Shown here: piece by piece, positions 1 through 11,190 of the stretch
Position numbering within the stretch: the stretch's first letter is position 1
Layout: every line of letters begins with the position of its first letter
NCBI GenBank assembly: GCA_036346225.1
Contig: JARFIW010000453.1
Span: forward strand, 8,928,001-8,992,000
Origin: Platerodrilus igneus
Taxonomy: Eukaryota; Arthropoda; Insecta; Coleoptera; Lycidae
Direction of reading: 5' to 3'
Length of the DNA stretch: 64,000 nucleotides
Made by a program: the position numbers and the translations under genes
Notes under the pieces: generated by a model
Databases searched by the model: none
Told to the model about the DNA's origin: nothing
Seen by the model: the letters and a program-made list of their open reading frames with translations, nothing else

Positions 1-89
1 ATTCAAATATGCGATTTGAAAGCAACGTAGTTGTTTCGAACAACAAATGCAAAGAGAAAAACATAATTTTGATATTTTAATGAAAATGG

Positions 90-98
90 CTGTGTGTG

Positions 99-138
<40 letters not shown>

Positions 139-204
139 TGTATGTGTGTGCGTGGGTGCATGCGTACACGCGTACGCGCCTCTGTGCGTGCACACGTGCG
201 TGTA
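90..204. repeat. (GT)n microsatellite with degenerate GT-rich flank
   Basis: A nearly pure GT run occupies about 91-136 and decays into a GT/GC-rich alternating purine-pyrimidine stretch with CGTACGCG-like steps. Translations through it give Cys-Val repeats that are artefacts. The alternating sequence could form Z-DNA, which is an inference only. Confidence 0.95.
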
Positions 205-332
205 TTGGCGTATGTGTTTTGTCGCTTACGAAAGGATCCCTACGTTGCTTGGGTTATCAAAAATTTGGCTAAATTTTAGAGTTCCACACCAATTTTTATA
301 CCAATGATCTTCGAGTGGAGCATTGTTGGTGT
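205..332 (+). mobile_element. 3' fragment of the tRNA-derived SINE family
   Basis: The stretch around 218-260 (TGTCGC, then a GGATCCCTAC-type block and TTGCTTGG) and the later TTCGAGTGGAGCATTG match, in the same order and spacing, the 3' half of the two complete SINE copies at 28.35 and 48.57 kb. The tRNA-like head is absent. Divergence is high, so this is an old 5'-truncated copy. It directly abuts the GT microsatellite. Confidence 0.6.
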
Positions 333-497
333 TAAAGTACAGGGGATTTATATCCTTGATTTAAGAAAATTATAATTAAAAAGCGAAACCAGTAATAAAC
401 TATCGGATTTTGAACTTGAGTTCAGTATATTGTCAAGATTGATTTACTAATATTCCGTCGCCGTGCATGACCTTGCAGCGAGCGTGGTGGGGGAAGA

Positions 498-1126
498 GTG
501 CTACTGCTTCCGCCAACCGGCAGTCGCCACTCACCAGTCATTGCTACTCTACAACAGAAAGCTCAGTGTGTGATTTGGTTTATTCAATCGAGTTTAGTGA
601 TCACAGTTCAGCGTGAATATGGCGATGATGCACTTAATAACAAAACTATTCTGCAGTGGTATAACCACTTTCGGGAAACAGGTAGTGTCTTAAAAGTTAA
701 GCTATCGGGTAGGCCTTCAGTCTCTGAACAGAATGTAGAACGGATCCGTACATCTTGTATTCGTAGCCCTCATTGGCGAGGCGAAGTTTGGAGTTAGGCA
801 TACCTAAGTCTACCGTGTAAAAAGTGATGCGAAAAAGACTTGAATTACGTGGGTATAAGATTCAACTTCTGCATGAAATCAAGTCCAATGATAAAGTGAA
901 AAGATTCGATTTAGCAGATCTTACTCCACTAGTTTTCTTTTTTTGGAGATATGTAAAAAACATTGTTTATTCCGAGAAGATCCGTGACATTGCTCATTTG
1001 AGGGAGAGGATTGTTGCAGCTGTAGCATCTGTCGCGCCTGATATGCTGCTGAATACCTGGGAAGAAACTGATTATCGTTTAGACGTGGCCAGGGCAAAAA
1101 ATGGTGCACATATAGAACTTTATTAG
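498..1126 (+). pseudogene. Core-deleted Tc1/mariner-type transposase (DUF4817-like head)
   Basis: Residues from about 540 encode a helix-turn-helix head typical of arthropod DUF4817/IS630-mariner-like transposases: an HTH with TILQWYNHFRETGSV and a GRPSVSEQNVERIR hinge. Near 780 a frameshift moves the reading frame (ELGIPKSTV follows in another frame, then an in-frame TAA). From 824 the protein continues (KVMRKRLELRGYK) and jumps from a KRFD block straight to the C-terminal segment (LTPLVFFFWRYVKN through YRLDVARAKNGAHIE). The whole DDE/D catalytic region that normally lies between is missing, so the copy cannot encode an active transposase. It is an internally deleted relic. I could not define terminal inverted repeats by eye. 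Family placement is confident at superfamily level, not lower. Confidence 0.8.
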
Positions 1127-1133
1127 ATATCAA

Positions 1134-1889
1134 AAAAAACTTGAGAAGTTCTCTTCGATACTACATAGGTTTAATAACTATTATTTTAACTGTACTGTGT
1201 ACAAATAAAACTTTAAATCAAAGAGTTCTTTTATAAACTCCGGTATATTAGATTACACCATACCCTTTTCCACTCGCGTTATATTTTTAGAGGTCAGGTT
1301 TTTGAAGACGTTATTAAAAGAGCTATTTAATAACTCTAAATAATGAATTAACCTTGTTTAGGGGGAGTCGAAGTCGATTAAACGTTTAAACGTGTAACTT
1401 TTCCCCATATCCATATACATCTACGTCGCATTTTGTAAATACTATAAAGGCATAATTTGCTTTTTTCGTGAAGTTGTGAAAAATTTTATTGGTGTGTGAA
1501 TACCTCTGTCATACTAATAAATAATTTGTGTAATGTATATTTCCTATTCTGGAAACACCACCGGAAAGCATTAAAAATGTACTTAATTAATCTAGATGAT
1601 AAACAAATGACCTTGATTGCTCGTCCTCGGCAGCAGCTGTGTTTGGTAGATTAAACTGTAGCATTTTGCTATTTATTGATATATCGGTATGGTTTGTTTG
1701 TAGAATTCAATGATTTAATTTCTAAGTATTTTTTATAACTTACTATGCTTATATTTCTTTGTGTATTCGGATTGGGAATTTATTAATTTTATTTATAATT
1801 AGACATATTTTCCTTTTCGAATGGACCTGCACCTTGCCGAAGTTCTAGATTACTAAAACAGGTGAAATGGCTTGCGTGTTCTAATGAGC
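1134..1889. other. AT-rich spacer, no recognisable feature
   Basis: I see only AT-rich, stop-dense DNA in all frames. The first ~130 bases may be the 3' untranslated part of the preceding transposase relic (A-run followed by ACTTGAGAAG and an AATAAA at about 1203), but this is weak. Confidence 0.5.
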
Positions 1890-4165
1890 TAAAGAGTCAA
1901 ACTACAGGTCCAACCAAAGTAGTAGGGTCGTTAGTGAGGAACCAGACGAAGACAAGTCCCCGAAAGAGGGCAGCGGTTCTTTCGGTACTTAGAATGGCAG
2001 AGACCATAGGGGTCGGTATGGCAGTCTAAGACACACTACCGCGATGTGGAAGGCAACGAGAAACCACCACATTACCTCCAAGTACACAGCGTACTTAAAT
2101 TGTAATAAATATGATGGCATTCTCTGGGGTAAAAGATTCCGGAGTTAAAATAGTCTCCCATTCGGATCTCCGGGAGGGGACTACTTCGGAGGATGCGTTC
2201 GGAAAGTTAAGAATAAGAGTCGGGAACATTTTGCAAGTCGGAGCGTGGAATGTTAGAACTATGAAGCAAGTAGGTAAGCTAGAGAACCTAAAACTCGAAA
2301 TAAATAGGTTATCACTAGACATAGTAGGGATCAGCGAAGTTCGGTGGTCAGGGGCGAGGGATTTTTGGAGTGGAGACTTCAGGGTAACTCATACAGGAGC
2401 AGAGGAAGGAAATTTGGGTATAGGGATAGTTATGCGGAAAAAGGTAGGATGCTGTGTAGGAAATTACTTACAAAAGAACGAAAGAGTACTAATGGTTAGA
2501 TTAGAATCTAAATCGGTAAACACAGTACTAATACAAGTATACATGCCCACCTGTAGCTACAGTGACGAATAGGTAGAAGCGATTTACAAAGATATCGAAG
2601 ACATATTAAGACATGTAATAGGACATGAAAATTTAATAATTACGGGGGATTTTAATGTAGTGGTAGGTGAGGGTAGGGAAGGAGCGGTAGTAGGTTTATT
2701 TGGTTTAGGCACTAGAAACGACAGAGGAAATAGGCTGGTAGAATTTTGCGACAAGAACAATTTAATCATTACAAACACATCATTTCAACATCATGCTAAA
2801 AGACGATATACGTGGAAGATGCCAGGAGATATAGGAAGATATCAAATAGATTACATTCTTGTTAGACAACAGTTTAGAAATCAAGTAAAAGACTGTAGAA
2901 GCTACCCAGAAGCAAATACAGATACTGACCACAACATCGTAATTATGAAGGCCGCACTTAAATTTAAAAATTTGAAAACAAAAACGGAAAAAGCACTTGG
3001 ACCTAAATAAACTACAAGATAATGATATTCAAGAAAGATTCAAAAAAAGGTCAAATGAATTGCTCAAAGATATTGGGAAAATATCTGATACTAAAAAAGT
3101 AGAAACAGGATGGAATAACATTAAATTCAGCCTCGACATGGCGGCCAGAGATATACTGAAGTATACACAAAAAAAAAGTAGGAAACCATAGATAATAAAG
3201 GATAATCTGAATTTAATAGAAGCAAGACGAAAATACAAAAATAAATCAGACGAAACAGGAAAACAGAGATACAAAGCCATAAAATGGGAAATTATTCGAA
3301 AATGCAGGAAAGCTAAAGAACAATGGATTGATGAAAAGTGCAAAGAGGTACAAACTAAGATGGCAGTAGGAAAGACAGACGAAGCATACAAACTAATTAG
3401 AATCAATTTTAGGGATATAAAACCGTATAGCAAAAATATAAGGGACGCGGAAAGAAACGTCATTATAGAAAATGTAGAGAAAGTGGGTAGATGGCAAGAA
3501 TATATAGGGAATTTATATGCAGGAGAACTAACTGAATTAGACCAGGAATCAGACAGTGAAAATGATGACTTGGGATATCGTATACTTAGAGATGAATTTG
3601 AATTAGCATTAAAGGGTCTGAAAAATGGTAAGGCGCCGGGTAAAGATAAGGGTGCAAGCAGAAACTCTAAAAGGCGCTGGTCAAGAAGTAACAGAACGTC
3701 TCTTCCAACTTGTAAGCTATATGTATGAAACAGACGAGATACCTAAAGATTTCAAACATAACATCATAGTAACTATACCAAAAAAGAAAGGCGCAGATAG
3801 ATGTGAAAATTTTCGAACAATAAGTTTGACAGCACACGTGTCAAAAACATTAACTAAAATTGTACAAAGACGAATAGAAAAACGTGATGAAGGAATACTA
3901 GGAGAAGACCAATTTGGGTTTAGGCGAAAATGGGGAACGCGGGAGGCTATCTTAGCTCTGAGAATGATAATGAATAAAACAATAGAAAAAAAGGAAAGCG
4001 TGTATATAGGGTTTGTAGATCTGGAAAAAGCATTCGACAATGTAAAATGGAAAAAAATGTTCGAAATACTAAAAAGATTGGAATGAGTTATAGGGATAGA
4101 CGGATAGTTCATTGCTTATACAAAGAGCAAACAGCAGTAATAGAATTTAAATAAATAAGTGCAGG
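1890..4165 (+). pseudogene. RTE-like LINE, 5' part: endonuclease plus start of reverse transcriptase
   Basis: About 220 bases of probable 5' UTR precede coding similarity from 2111. An APE-type endonuclease is readable: WNVRTM..GKLENL, then the ISEVRW glutamate, GDFNVVVGE at about 2650, and the terminal DTDHNIVI histidine near 2930. This domain is often mislabelled craniofacial development protein 2 in insect annotations. A linker and RT N-terminal region follow (LKNGKAPGKDK near 3620; IPKKKGADRCENFRTISL near 3780), then DQFGFRR and RT motif A, FVDLEKAFDNV, near 4010. Damage: TAG at 2570, frameshift near 3000, TAG at 3189, frameshift near 3645, frameshift at 4083. The reading stops about 35 residues after motif A; GxPQG and YxDD motifs are absent. 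The 3' end of a matching element lies at 8370-8905. Confidence 0.85.
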
Positions 4166-4170
4166 TACGT

Positions 4171-4533
4171 TGTTACGTGCCAAAGTGGCCCTTAAACATG
4201 TTTAGGTTAATTTTGATGTGCCGAAGTTCGCGCCACAATTTCAAAAGACTAGGCGCGCATTTCCGATACGTCACAGTGCGTTTGCGCCAGATCGCACGTC
4301 AATAGTGGGTTGGACGAATAACCTCGCGCCGACGTGTAAAAGACAAAGAGTGGGGACAAGTTTCCGGTGCTCTCTATAACGTGGCTTTTTAGCCCATACC
4401 TTCGAGTGGAGTGGATGTTTAGAGGTATCGTATCGTGCCTTATCTTATCTATGTAGATTTCCTTTGCCTAATTGTCTTTGTTTGTCGACCTTTACCCTGT
4501 TCCCGTCTTTCCCTGCATAGGTAGGTAATTTGC
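4171..4533 (+). mobile_element. Possible 5' LTR and primer-binding site of a gypsy-like element
   Basis: The segment begins TGTTACGTGCC and ends TTTGCA, is GC-richer than its surroundings, and is followed within a few bases by TTGGCGAACCGTACTC, which resembles the TGGCGA-type primer-binding sites of Ty3/gypsy elements. It starts right where the LINE coding similarity breaks off. I could not find a second copy of the segment downstream, so there is no proof of an LTR pair. It may instead be part of another repeat. Confidence 0.3.
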
Positions 4534-6210
4534 AGCTTTGGCGAACCGTACTCAACGGCCCGAGATGAACGAGTCACCATCTTTAATTACTCCGGGATGG
4601 AGCCCTGATGGACCTTGATAGAGGCCAACTTTAGCTCAACCCCGCAGAACGTTCGGATTTCCGGGGTAAGTAGTACAGTGTTTAATTTGTTCACTGATAT
4701 GAACTTTTGTTTAAATTTTTATATTTCCGATTATTACGCAATATAATTTGTGCATTGGTGACGTCATTGGCAGTTGGCAACGCGGAATCTGTAATAAGGT
4801 TGTCGTTACCATCCGCCAGGGGCGTTGCTCGCTTTCTTATTCATTGCGCTTGCGCGATGTATTTATCGACTTTTTTAACTGGATTACCAACTTTTTTAAA
4901 TTGTAAGAATGGTGCCTTTAACGAGGAAACGGTAAACCTATGAATTTTCCTTTGTTTTTAGGACTATATAATGTATTCCCTAATGTTATTTAAAAAGCTT
5001 TTTCACTAAAAATTAATTATTTAATATCTGTAACCTTGAATTTTATGCTCGCGTTTTGGAACACGCCTCATTCTTTTTAGATGTCAAAAATCAGTTGCTA
5101 TGGCAATTGAAAGATGAAACCGCCATTGTGAAAAAATATAACTGTTGTTTATAAAATGTGTTCTTGTATAATGTTTTTCTAAATTTAAAATGTGCGATCT
5201 GTTTGTTAACTTCAATTATGTTGTTGTGTGATTGGTTTATTTTTGGATTCATATATGAACTTTTAATAAACATCAATTATCTAACCCTACTTTTATGCAT
5301 GTAAGTATATAATGAATAAGCATTTACCTAATTTTATGCCTTTAAACACGGTTTATTACAAAATTATCTATTTATATTAAATTTAAAATATAACCCTTGT
5401 TTGTTTTTTCAACTTTAGAAGACCGTTTTTGAAACTTGAATACACTGTCTTGTGTGTTACATAAAAAAAATGCTTTAGTCTTTTACCTGTTTAAATAATA
5501 TCTTAATTACCTTTATAAGAAAACCTTGTTTAAAAGCACTTAACGAAATAAATTGCTTTTTAATATCCTTTTATGAAACGTCAAACTATGGGTTCTTGTT
5601 GCATTTAGTAAATAACACATTATGTACTTTTTTATAATTTGAAGTGTTTTCTATAACCAAAACCATTTAGTATAACTCATAATTACATATACATAACAAA
5701 ATTGTTTGTCTAAATATAGATTTCCTACTTATCTGAGTTTTTAGTGTCTTTTAAAGCGTTATTTTGACCTAACCCTGATATATTTTTTTCTCTTAGATAT
5801 TATCTTGCTTGGATATAGTTTAAAAGTTGTTCCCTTGTATGTTTTAAACAGTATAACCTATAAATGCGTTTTATAGAGGCTCTTGCTTTATATATAGTAA
5901 CGGAATTACCTAATCATATTTTTACCTTCCAAAATGTTGTAATAAACTGCATTTCTTTATATCTGCTCCTTTGAACACTAAAATAAAGAAATTTCCGTTA
6001 ACGTTTATTATTTAAACTCATTTACGATAGTTGTTGATAACTTCTCCAATATTGAAAGAACATTTCAATAATTTGGAATACCTTTTGTATAGGTATCGTG
6101 GAATTTTTCTTTCATGTAGCGAGTATGATTTTGTTTTGATTGCATATTTTTTAGTTATTAATATTTCAACGTACCTTAACATCCGTTAAGCGAAATTTAC
6201 TGTCGGATTT
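4534..6210. other. AT-rich stretch, mostly unrecognised
   Basis: A short GC-richer patch (4534-4680) ends in a splice-donor-like GGGGTAAGTAG near 4660. The rest is T-rich with stops in every frame. It may be decayed gypsy internal sequence, given the RNase H scrap at 6.57 kb, but no motif can be read. Confidence 0.4.
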
Positions 6211-6282
6211 GGTCGTATAGCTCTGTAAGTCTAGAACGAGACCCAAGGGCCAGTCGTAGAGCATTATAAGTCTAGACGAGAA
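6211..6282 (+). repeat. Two-copy ~42-bp tandem repeat
   Basis: GTCGTATAGCTCTGTAAGTC at about 6211 recurs imperfectly as GTCGTAGAGCATTATAAGTC about 42 bases later; both are followed by TAGA and CGAGA-like text. Only two copies are visible. Function is unknown. Confidence 0.5.
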
Positions 6283-6573
6283 TTTGCTTGGTGCGTTGTC
6301 GCTTTAGAATTTGTGAATCATTTTTTTTAATAATGATGTTGAAATTTTTCCTTATTGGTTTGGGTAGAACTCATATGAGAGCTTCCCATCCCAGTAAATA
6401 TATTCTTTATAAAATATCTTTTTGTTTTTCAACAATTTTATTAGTGAATCGAGTTTTAATTACTCTTATCTCTTCACATATCGATTTAAACCTCATTAAA
6501 TGCCTTAAAATTGTCTTTAAAATTGTTTAACCTTATGTATATCTAAGAGCTTTTCACGTTTACTTCTTCGACA

Positions 6574-6807
6574 ATGTACCTAATGTTCTTAGCTTTTGCT
6601 TGGCTTAATAACTTAAAACAACCCGCAGGTCGTTTGGCAAGATGGAACTTGCGGATCTCTCAATTCACTTTTGATGTTAGGCATAGGCCTGGCAAATTAA
6701 ATATCGTACCTGATGCCTTATCTCGTGATGTTGTCTCTCTTAACATTCCAAATTTAATCCCTGATGCCTGGTACCTTAATATGATTAAACCCTCACTATT
6801 TACCTAA
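6574..6807 (+). pseudogene. Ty3/gypsy RNase H C-terminal fragment
   Basis: Residues around 10-50 of this reading frame carry the classic end of a Ty3/gypsy RT-RNase H domain: WLNNLKQPAGRLARWNLRIS, then a FDVRHRPGKLN segment and PDALSRD. In intact elements this precedes the tether and integrase. Here nothing recognisable lies upstream (no RT YIDD) or downstream (no HHCC or DDE integrase). The fragment is an orphan inside the 4.2-kb segment that separates the two LINE pieces. It supports a gypsy-like origin for part of that segment. Confidence 0.8.
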
Positions 6808-7900
6808 TATTTTTTGTTTTCACCATCAATTAGTTATCTTTAATTACTTATTCCCTCTCTCATACAGTATATAATCTCTTACATGTTTAACTTTACTTCC
6901 TTTAAATTAGCTATCTTTTTCTTTTGGTTGACTTTTCCTTGACCATACCGTTACTTATATATCACTTTATTCTTTACACCTTCAAATATAACTCTGTCGT
7001 TTCATTTAATTAACCTTCGAACTTTTCCTACAGCATATTTTTGGTTTTTAGTATTTTTTCTTACGTCATTTAATTTTGTGTGGTAATTGTCGTAACTTTG
7101 GTTGTAATAACTCATTGAATTTTTATGATTGGTTTTAGCTGATGTTGAGTGGATGATTTTTTCTTTGGGCCAACATAGGAGTCATGACCTATGCCATTGT
7201 AAGAAATAGTTCATATTCGCAGTTGCAAAAAACTAGGATTGTCTATTCCATGTGTTTTTCCTCTGAATTATTGTAGTCGCCCACATTATACTACATCATT
7301 ATTTCTTTCTTTTTCTATTAAATCAACATAACTTATAAACATTTTTTTTCATTGTTTTTTATTGAACTTTGTGGTGAGGTGCTATTGTTTCTTATTATTA
7401 TCTTATTAAACTCTCGGTTGTTTTAGCATATTGGGACAGTGTATCTGTATTTAACTGCTTATAATTAGGCATTTTTGTGTGAGTAGGGTGCTACCGTTTT
7501 AAAAAACTACCTTAAAACAGTTTGTTTTTGTGTGTTTGTATCTGTAATGATACTTTTAAGTTGTTGTGTCAACTTTTGTCTGATTTTCTTATCGTAGTCG
7601 ATGCACTCGTTAGGAAAAAGATCGTACTAGTTCTCTTAAGGGCCTAGTTTTTTTAAATTTATGTGTATATCTTATCTTGTCGGATTAATATCGCAGGTGG
7701 ACCTTCAGACTGCGCTGTGTTTAACAGGGACAACTCTCTACATTCTCTCGGACGCTTGTCCAGAAACTATACTTTTTTCTTATCCCGCTGTCTCCGCTAT
7801 GCCTTATTCTTCTTTCGGTGGACCTGTTCTTGTCCCGGAACACCCGTCTGCCACATAAGAGTGATGTTCCCTCACTCCGAGCTACTGACCACATTGGCTG
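6808..7900. other. AT-rich to mixed spacer, no recognisable gene
   Basis: T-rich DNA up to about 7650. From about 7680 the base composition becomes more balanced and open frames appear on both strands (7661-7905), but none resembles a family I know. Confidence 0.4.
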
Positions 7901-8065
7901 GTTGAGTGGCGCTTTGCTATCCACCTTTCTCTGTCTCTTTTGCTCAATGCGAGCCCTTTCTCTACTTTCTTCTACCTGGAAGTGCCTCTAATGCATTCCA
8001 AATAACCTACCTCCTTCTTTCTACCGTTCCTATTTCTACTGCCTTTTTCATTTCTGTTAGTCACC

Positions 8066-8305
8066 GTGTGGTTGCGCGGGAGGTTTTCACAGACACCTGG
8101 ACCCCGTCTCTGGGAATCTTTCGTGAGGTCATGCGGTGCCGCTGTCAGTGTCCAACCAGTTTTGAGACGGGAACCGGATGACGAAAAAATAAGCGCAGAT
8201 AAATCTTATGATTATTATGAACAACTACAGGTGTTGGTTGCGAAATATCTGCAACTAATGTTTCCTGTGCGAAAAGATATATTGGAAAAAATATTAAATC
8301 GGTAA
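8066..8305 (+). CDS. Unrecognised exon-like ORF
   Basis: A 79-residue frame follows a long pyrimidine-rich tract ending TTTCTGTTAG at about 8057, a good 3' splice-site shape. Its second half (DYYEQLQVLVAKYLQL then MFPVRKDILEKILNR) has a protein-like, amphipathic composition, unlike random AT-rich translations. It ends at a TAA just before the LINE 3' fragment. I do not recognise the family. It may be an exon of an unseen gene, a gag or tether fragment of the gypsy-like segment, or chance. No partner exon could be assigned. Confidence 0.25.
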   Translation: MWLRGRFSQTPGPRLWESFVRSCGAAVSVQPVLRREPDDEKISADKSYDYYEQLQVLVAKYLQLMFPVRKDILEKILNR

Positions 8306-8369
8306 ATGTGCAAGTGCTGGGGGAACTTGGAAGCCGCAGGCTCCTTACTCCCCTTCACAACCACTGAAT

Positions 8370-8905
8370 GTCGGAGAAATAAGGTATATAATTGTAAAAC
8401 AATAGAAGGGGACCGAACTGCATCTAACGAGAAAGAACATCGCCTATGATGAAAGACAACAAATATAGAACAAAAAGTTGTTGAAAGCTTATGTGTGGAG
8501 CACAGCACAGACAGTATGCTTGTGAAATACGGGCAGTCGGAAAATCAGACAGAAGAACAGTAGCAGCCTTTGAAATGCCATGCTTCAGATGTATGAGAAT
8601 GAACAGACAAAGGCAATAACAAATAGGTTATAGAAACAGTAGGGGAACAAAGATATCTTTGGAAACAAAAATAGGAAAATAGAAGGGCAGAATACGTTCT
8701 AAGGCATTTTTGGGGAATAGTATGGGATATATGACAAGCAGAGATAGGAAAAAAGAGGTGGATGTAGACCTAGATCATATAGTGATAGATGCAGACTGCA
8801 AATTTCAGGGAAATCTGTAGGTTAGTTCAGAATAGGAAACAATGATGGTACGCGTCTAACCAGTTTCAGGACTGAAGATCTAATGATGATGATGATGACA
8901 GACAT
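8370..8905 (+). pseudogene. RTE-like LINE 3' end with ATG-repeat tail
   Basis: Fragmented frames read EIRYIIVKQ, then LTRKNIAYDERQQI, then KAYVWSTA at about 8480, then GKSDRRTVAAFEM near 8535, which is the typical C-terminal region of RTE/BovB-like RTs. Downstream are the usual RPRSYSD-like and LTSFRTEDL endings. The element finishes in a short (GAT)n tail at about 8880-8900, the microsatellite tail expected of RTE-type elements. Several stops and frameshifts are present. It probably belongs to the same insertion as the 5' part at 1.9-4.15 kb. Roughly 200-250 residues, including RT motifs B to E, are missing between the two parts. Confidence 0.75.
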
Positions 8906-9669
8906 ATTTTATCTATTGTATTTAAATATTCAGTCCTGTAGAGCGTTTCATGTTACTGGTTACTTAACATCAGAAACCGAGCGAAACTATAATCCATACA
9001 ATAGTTTTGTTTTAGTCGTCTTTTATATAATAACAATTATAATTACTAGTAATAATAAAACTTCTTTTCTTCCGTCAAGAGCAGTTTAAAAGTTTTGTAA
9101 AACGACTCATTCCTAAACCCTATGTGGGCTGTGTGGAATTCATAGAATTCGTTCTCGTTTTGCTCCTTGGTCGGGGACGCGTTGGCTGTCGCGCCGGCGT
9201 CATCTGCTATCTGTTAATTGCTCTGTTGCTTAGCTACACCCACGTCACAGTCTCATCTATACATGTTTCAGGCTACCATCGTGGATCTTCTGATTTGATG
9301 TCAGTTGAATCACGATGATGAACTGCATCAGGTGTAAGTGACTTGTCATGTGCGATGTGCTATGTGCTTGCTCGCATTACTGCGTTTTTTACTAGTACTC
9401 TTCGTAGCTTGGTCTAGTAGTCACCCTATTAACGCGAGTGTATGGTTATTTTATTGTTATTAGTGTTTTTATTTTCTGTTTTATCATGTGAATTATGACT
9501 AAATCTTGAACAATAGTCGACAGTAACAAGAACATTAATAATACAATACAAGGTACAATGGTTAAATATATATTCAAAAAGCCGCGGTTAGAAACTGAAA
9601 CATACAAAAAGGTAGAATCAGTTTTTTCTACACTTGTACCGTCGAACCCTTGCTCTCCCATATCTTCAA
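8906..9669. other. Spacer, no recognisable feature
   Basis: AT-rich, apart from a GC-richer patch at about 9120-9430 that contains a GTGTAAGTG splice-donor-like site near 9332. No family is recognisable on either strand. Confidence 0.4.
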
Positions 9670-10260
9670 ATCGTCACTTTGTCGGAACTAAAACAGGTAC
9701 AAAAAATCTTTTAACAAGTCTTAGCCTTTCTTTAGTTGGATTAAGTATAATTCTGATGACAGAATTTTTTGTAAAATTTGCAATGATGCTGAAATTAAAT
9801 CTACTTTGCGAGTATGTACTACTGCTTCTGGGATCCATATACAAGTTAAGAATTCCAACTTGGACCGAACAAGTGAGTAGTACAATATTTTTGTCACCGC
9901 AGCGATTGAAATTCTTAGTATTACGCCTGATAATGCAGACTGTCGTTGACTGTGTTATTTTTAAGTTCACTAAATTTAAATTTAGATTCAAGAGTTACGC
10001 CCAAGTCTTTAATAAGCGTAACACGCCTCAGGATGTGACCTTGTATACAGTAATCGAATTTAATATGATTAATTTTTCGAGAATAGCTTACTAAAGGATA
10101 TTTATTTATATTGTATAAGCAATTTACCTCGCTCCACTTGAAAATTTTTGTGGAAGTTTTTTGCACAATTATGGCGTCGTTGTGATTATTTATTTTATTG
10201 TATACTTTGAAGTCATTCGCGAAAATATGTCCTTTGGTTTCGATAGTTCGTGGTAGGTTA
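9670..10260 (-). pseudogene. Jockey-like LINE reverse transcriptase fragment, antisense
   Basis: Read on the minus strand from about 10260, the frame shows IFANDFKVYNKI, a decayed FADD motif C in which the first catalytic Asp has become Asn, then a KTSTKIFKWSEVNCL helix, NINKYPLVSYSRK, FDYCIQGHILRRVTLIKDLG and VTLESKFKFSE: the palm-end and thumb of jockey/CR1-type RTs (mobile element jockey reverse transcriptase in insect annotations). A second frame (9674-9991) continues with CIIRRNTKNF, so there is a frameshift near 9930. Motifs A and B and the endonuclease are absent. The long plus-strand frame over the same DNA is its shadow. Confidence 0.75.
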
Positions 10261-11145
10261 TGTAGGATTAATAAAAAAGAAGCGGGTCCAAATTACTTCC
10301 GTAACCGACAACAGAGATATGTTTAAAGGGTTCCAAAGCTATGCCCCCATTCGCAACTCATCTTTCTATGCTGCACGATATTGCAAAACAAAGAAAAATT
10401 CTTCTATTATTCATCAGTGAAACGAGAAGATTTATTTTGGAAGACAAAACCGTATAAGATTTTCTGCCTGAGGTTACCAAATAAATCAAACTTTTGAATA
10501 CAGTCCTGGTAAGTATAGCCACTGCAAAAATATTATTCATTTCTCTTGGGCGCTTCAAAACTTACCTACGGTCATCTATGAGAGAGGCTAAACTGAACTA
10601 TATTGTCGTTTTAATCACACATTGAGCTGTGTTGAACTACTTAGAAATGAGACCCCTGATAAACAAATTCGTTAACAAACACAATCCAAAAACAAAACTT
10701 TTGCATTATTTTAACAACTACATCAACCATTAACTAATAAGCTTGCTAACTTTTTTACAGTACAAATATTAGGAACATAACTTATTTTATTATCCAAAGT
10801 TAGTGTCTTTATCTTTATGTTAGAACAAAAACAGTTAGTTTGCAGTCTTAGCATGAGGGGCTTCCATGATGCCTAGAAACATGGGTTAAAGTCCGGACTA
10901 AAGACATTAATATTTTTATTAAGGAAACATCATTTTTCAATAATCTTCCAGTCTCATAAAAAGAAAGCAAATTTTACCATAAGATTTTGTTACTGTCCGG
11001 TTGGATTTATCACAAAAGAACCCATGTAATCCAACACTCGAAATATATTGAACAAGTTCAACGAACGTATTCTAAAATTGCTTCTTAACAATAATCACGG
11101 CAAACCTATACAGAATAATAACAACTTTGAGCATATATATCTATA

Positions 11146-11148
<3 letters not shown>
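10261..11148. other. AT-rich spacer, no recognisable feature
   Basis: I see no family-level similarity, RNA gene or ordered repeat here on either strand. Confidence 0.5.

Positions 11149-11188
<40 letters not shown>
11149..11188. repeat. (TA)n microsatellite
   Basis: About twenty uninterrupted TA units, preceded by shorter TATATAT clusters. Confidence 0.95.

Positions 11189-11190
<2 letters not shown>

Noticed and set aside
47..307. 86-codon frame through the GT repeat
   Set aside because: Cys-Val translation of a dinucleotide microsatellite; no coding evidence. The CA/GT frames near 59.5-59.95 kb are rejected for the same reason.
9558..10094. 178-codon plus-strand ORF, one of the longest in the window
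   Set aside because: It is the antisense shadow of the jockey-like RT relic, whose motifs are clear on the minus strand.
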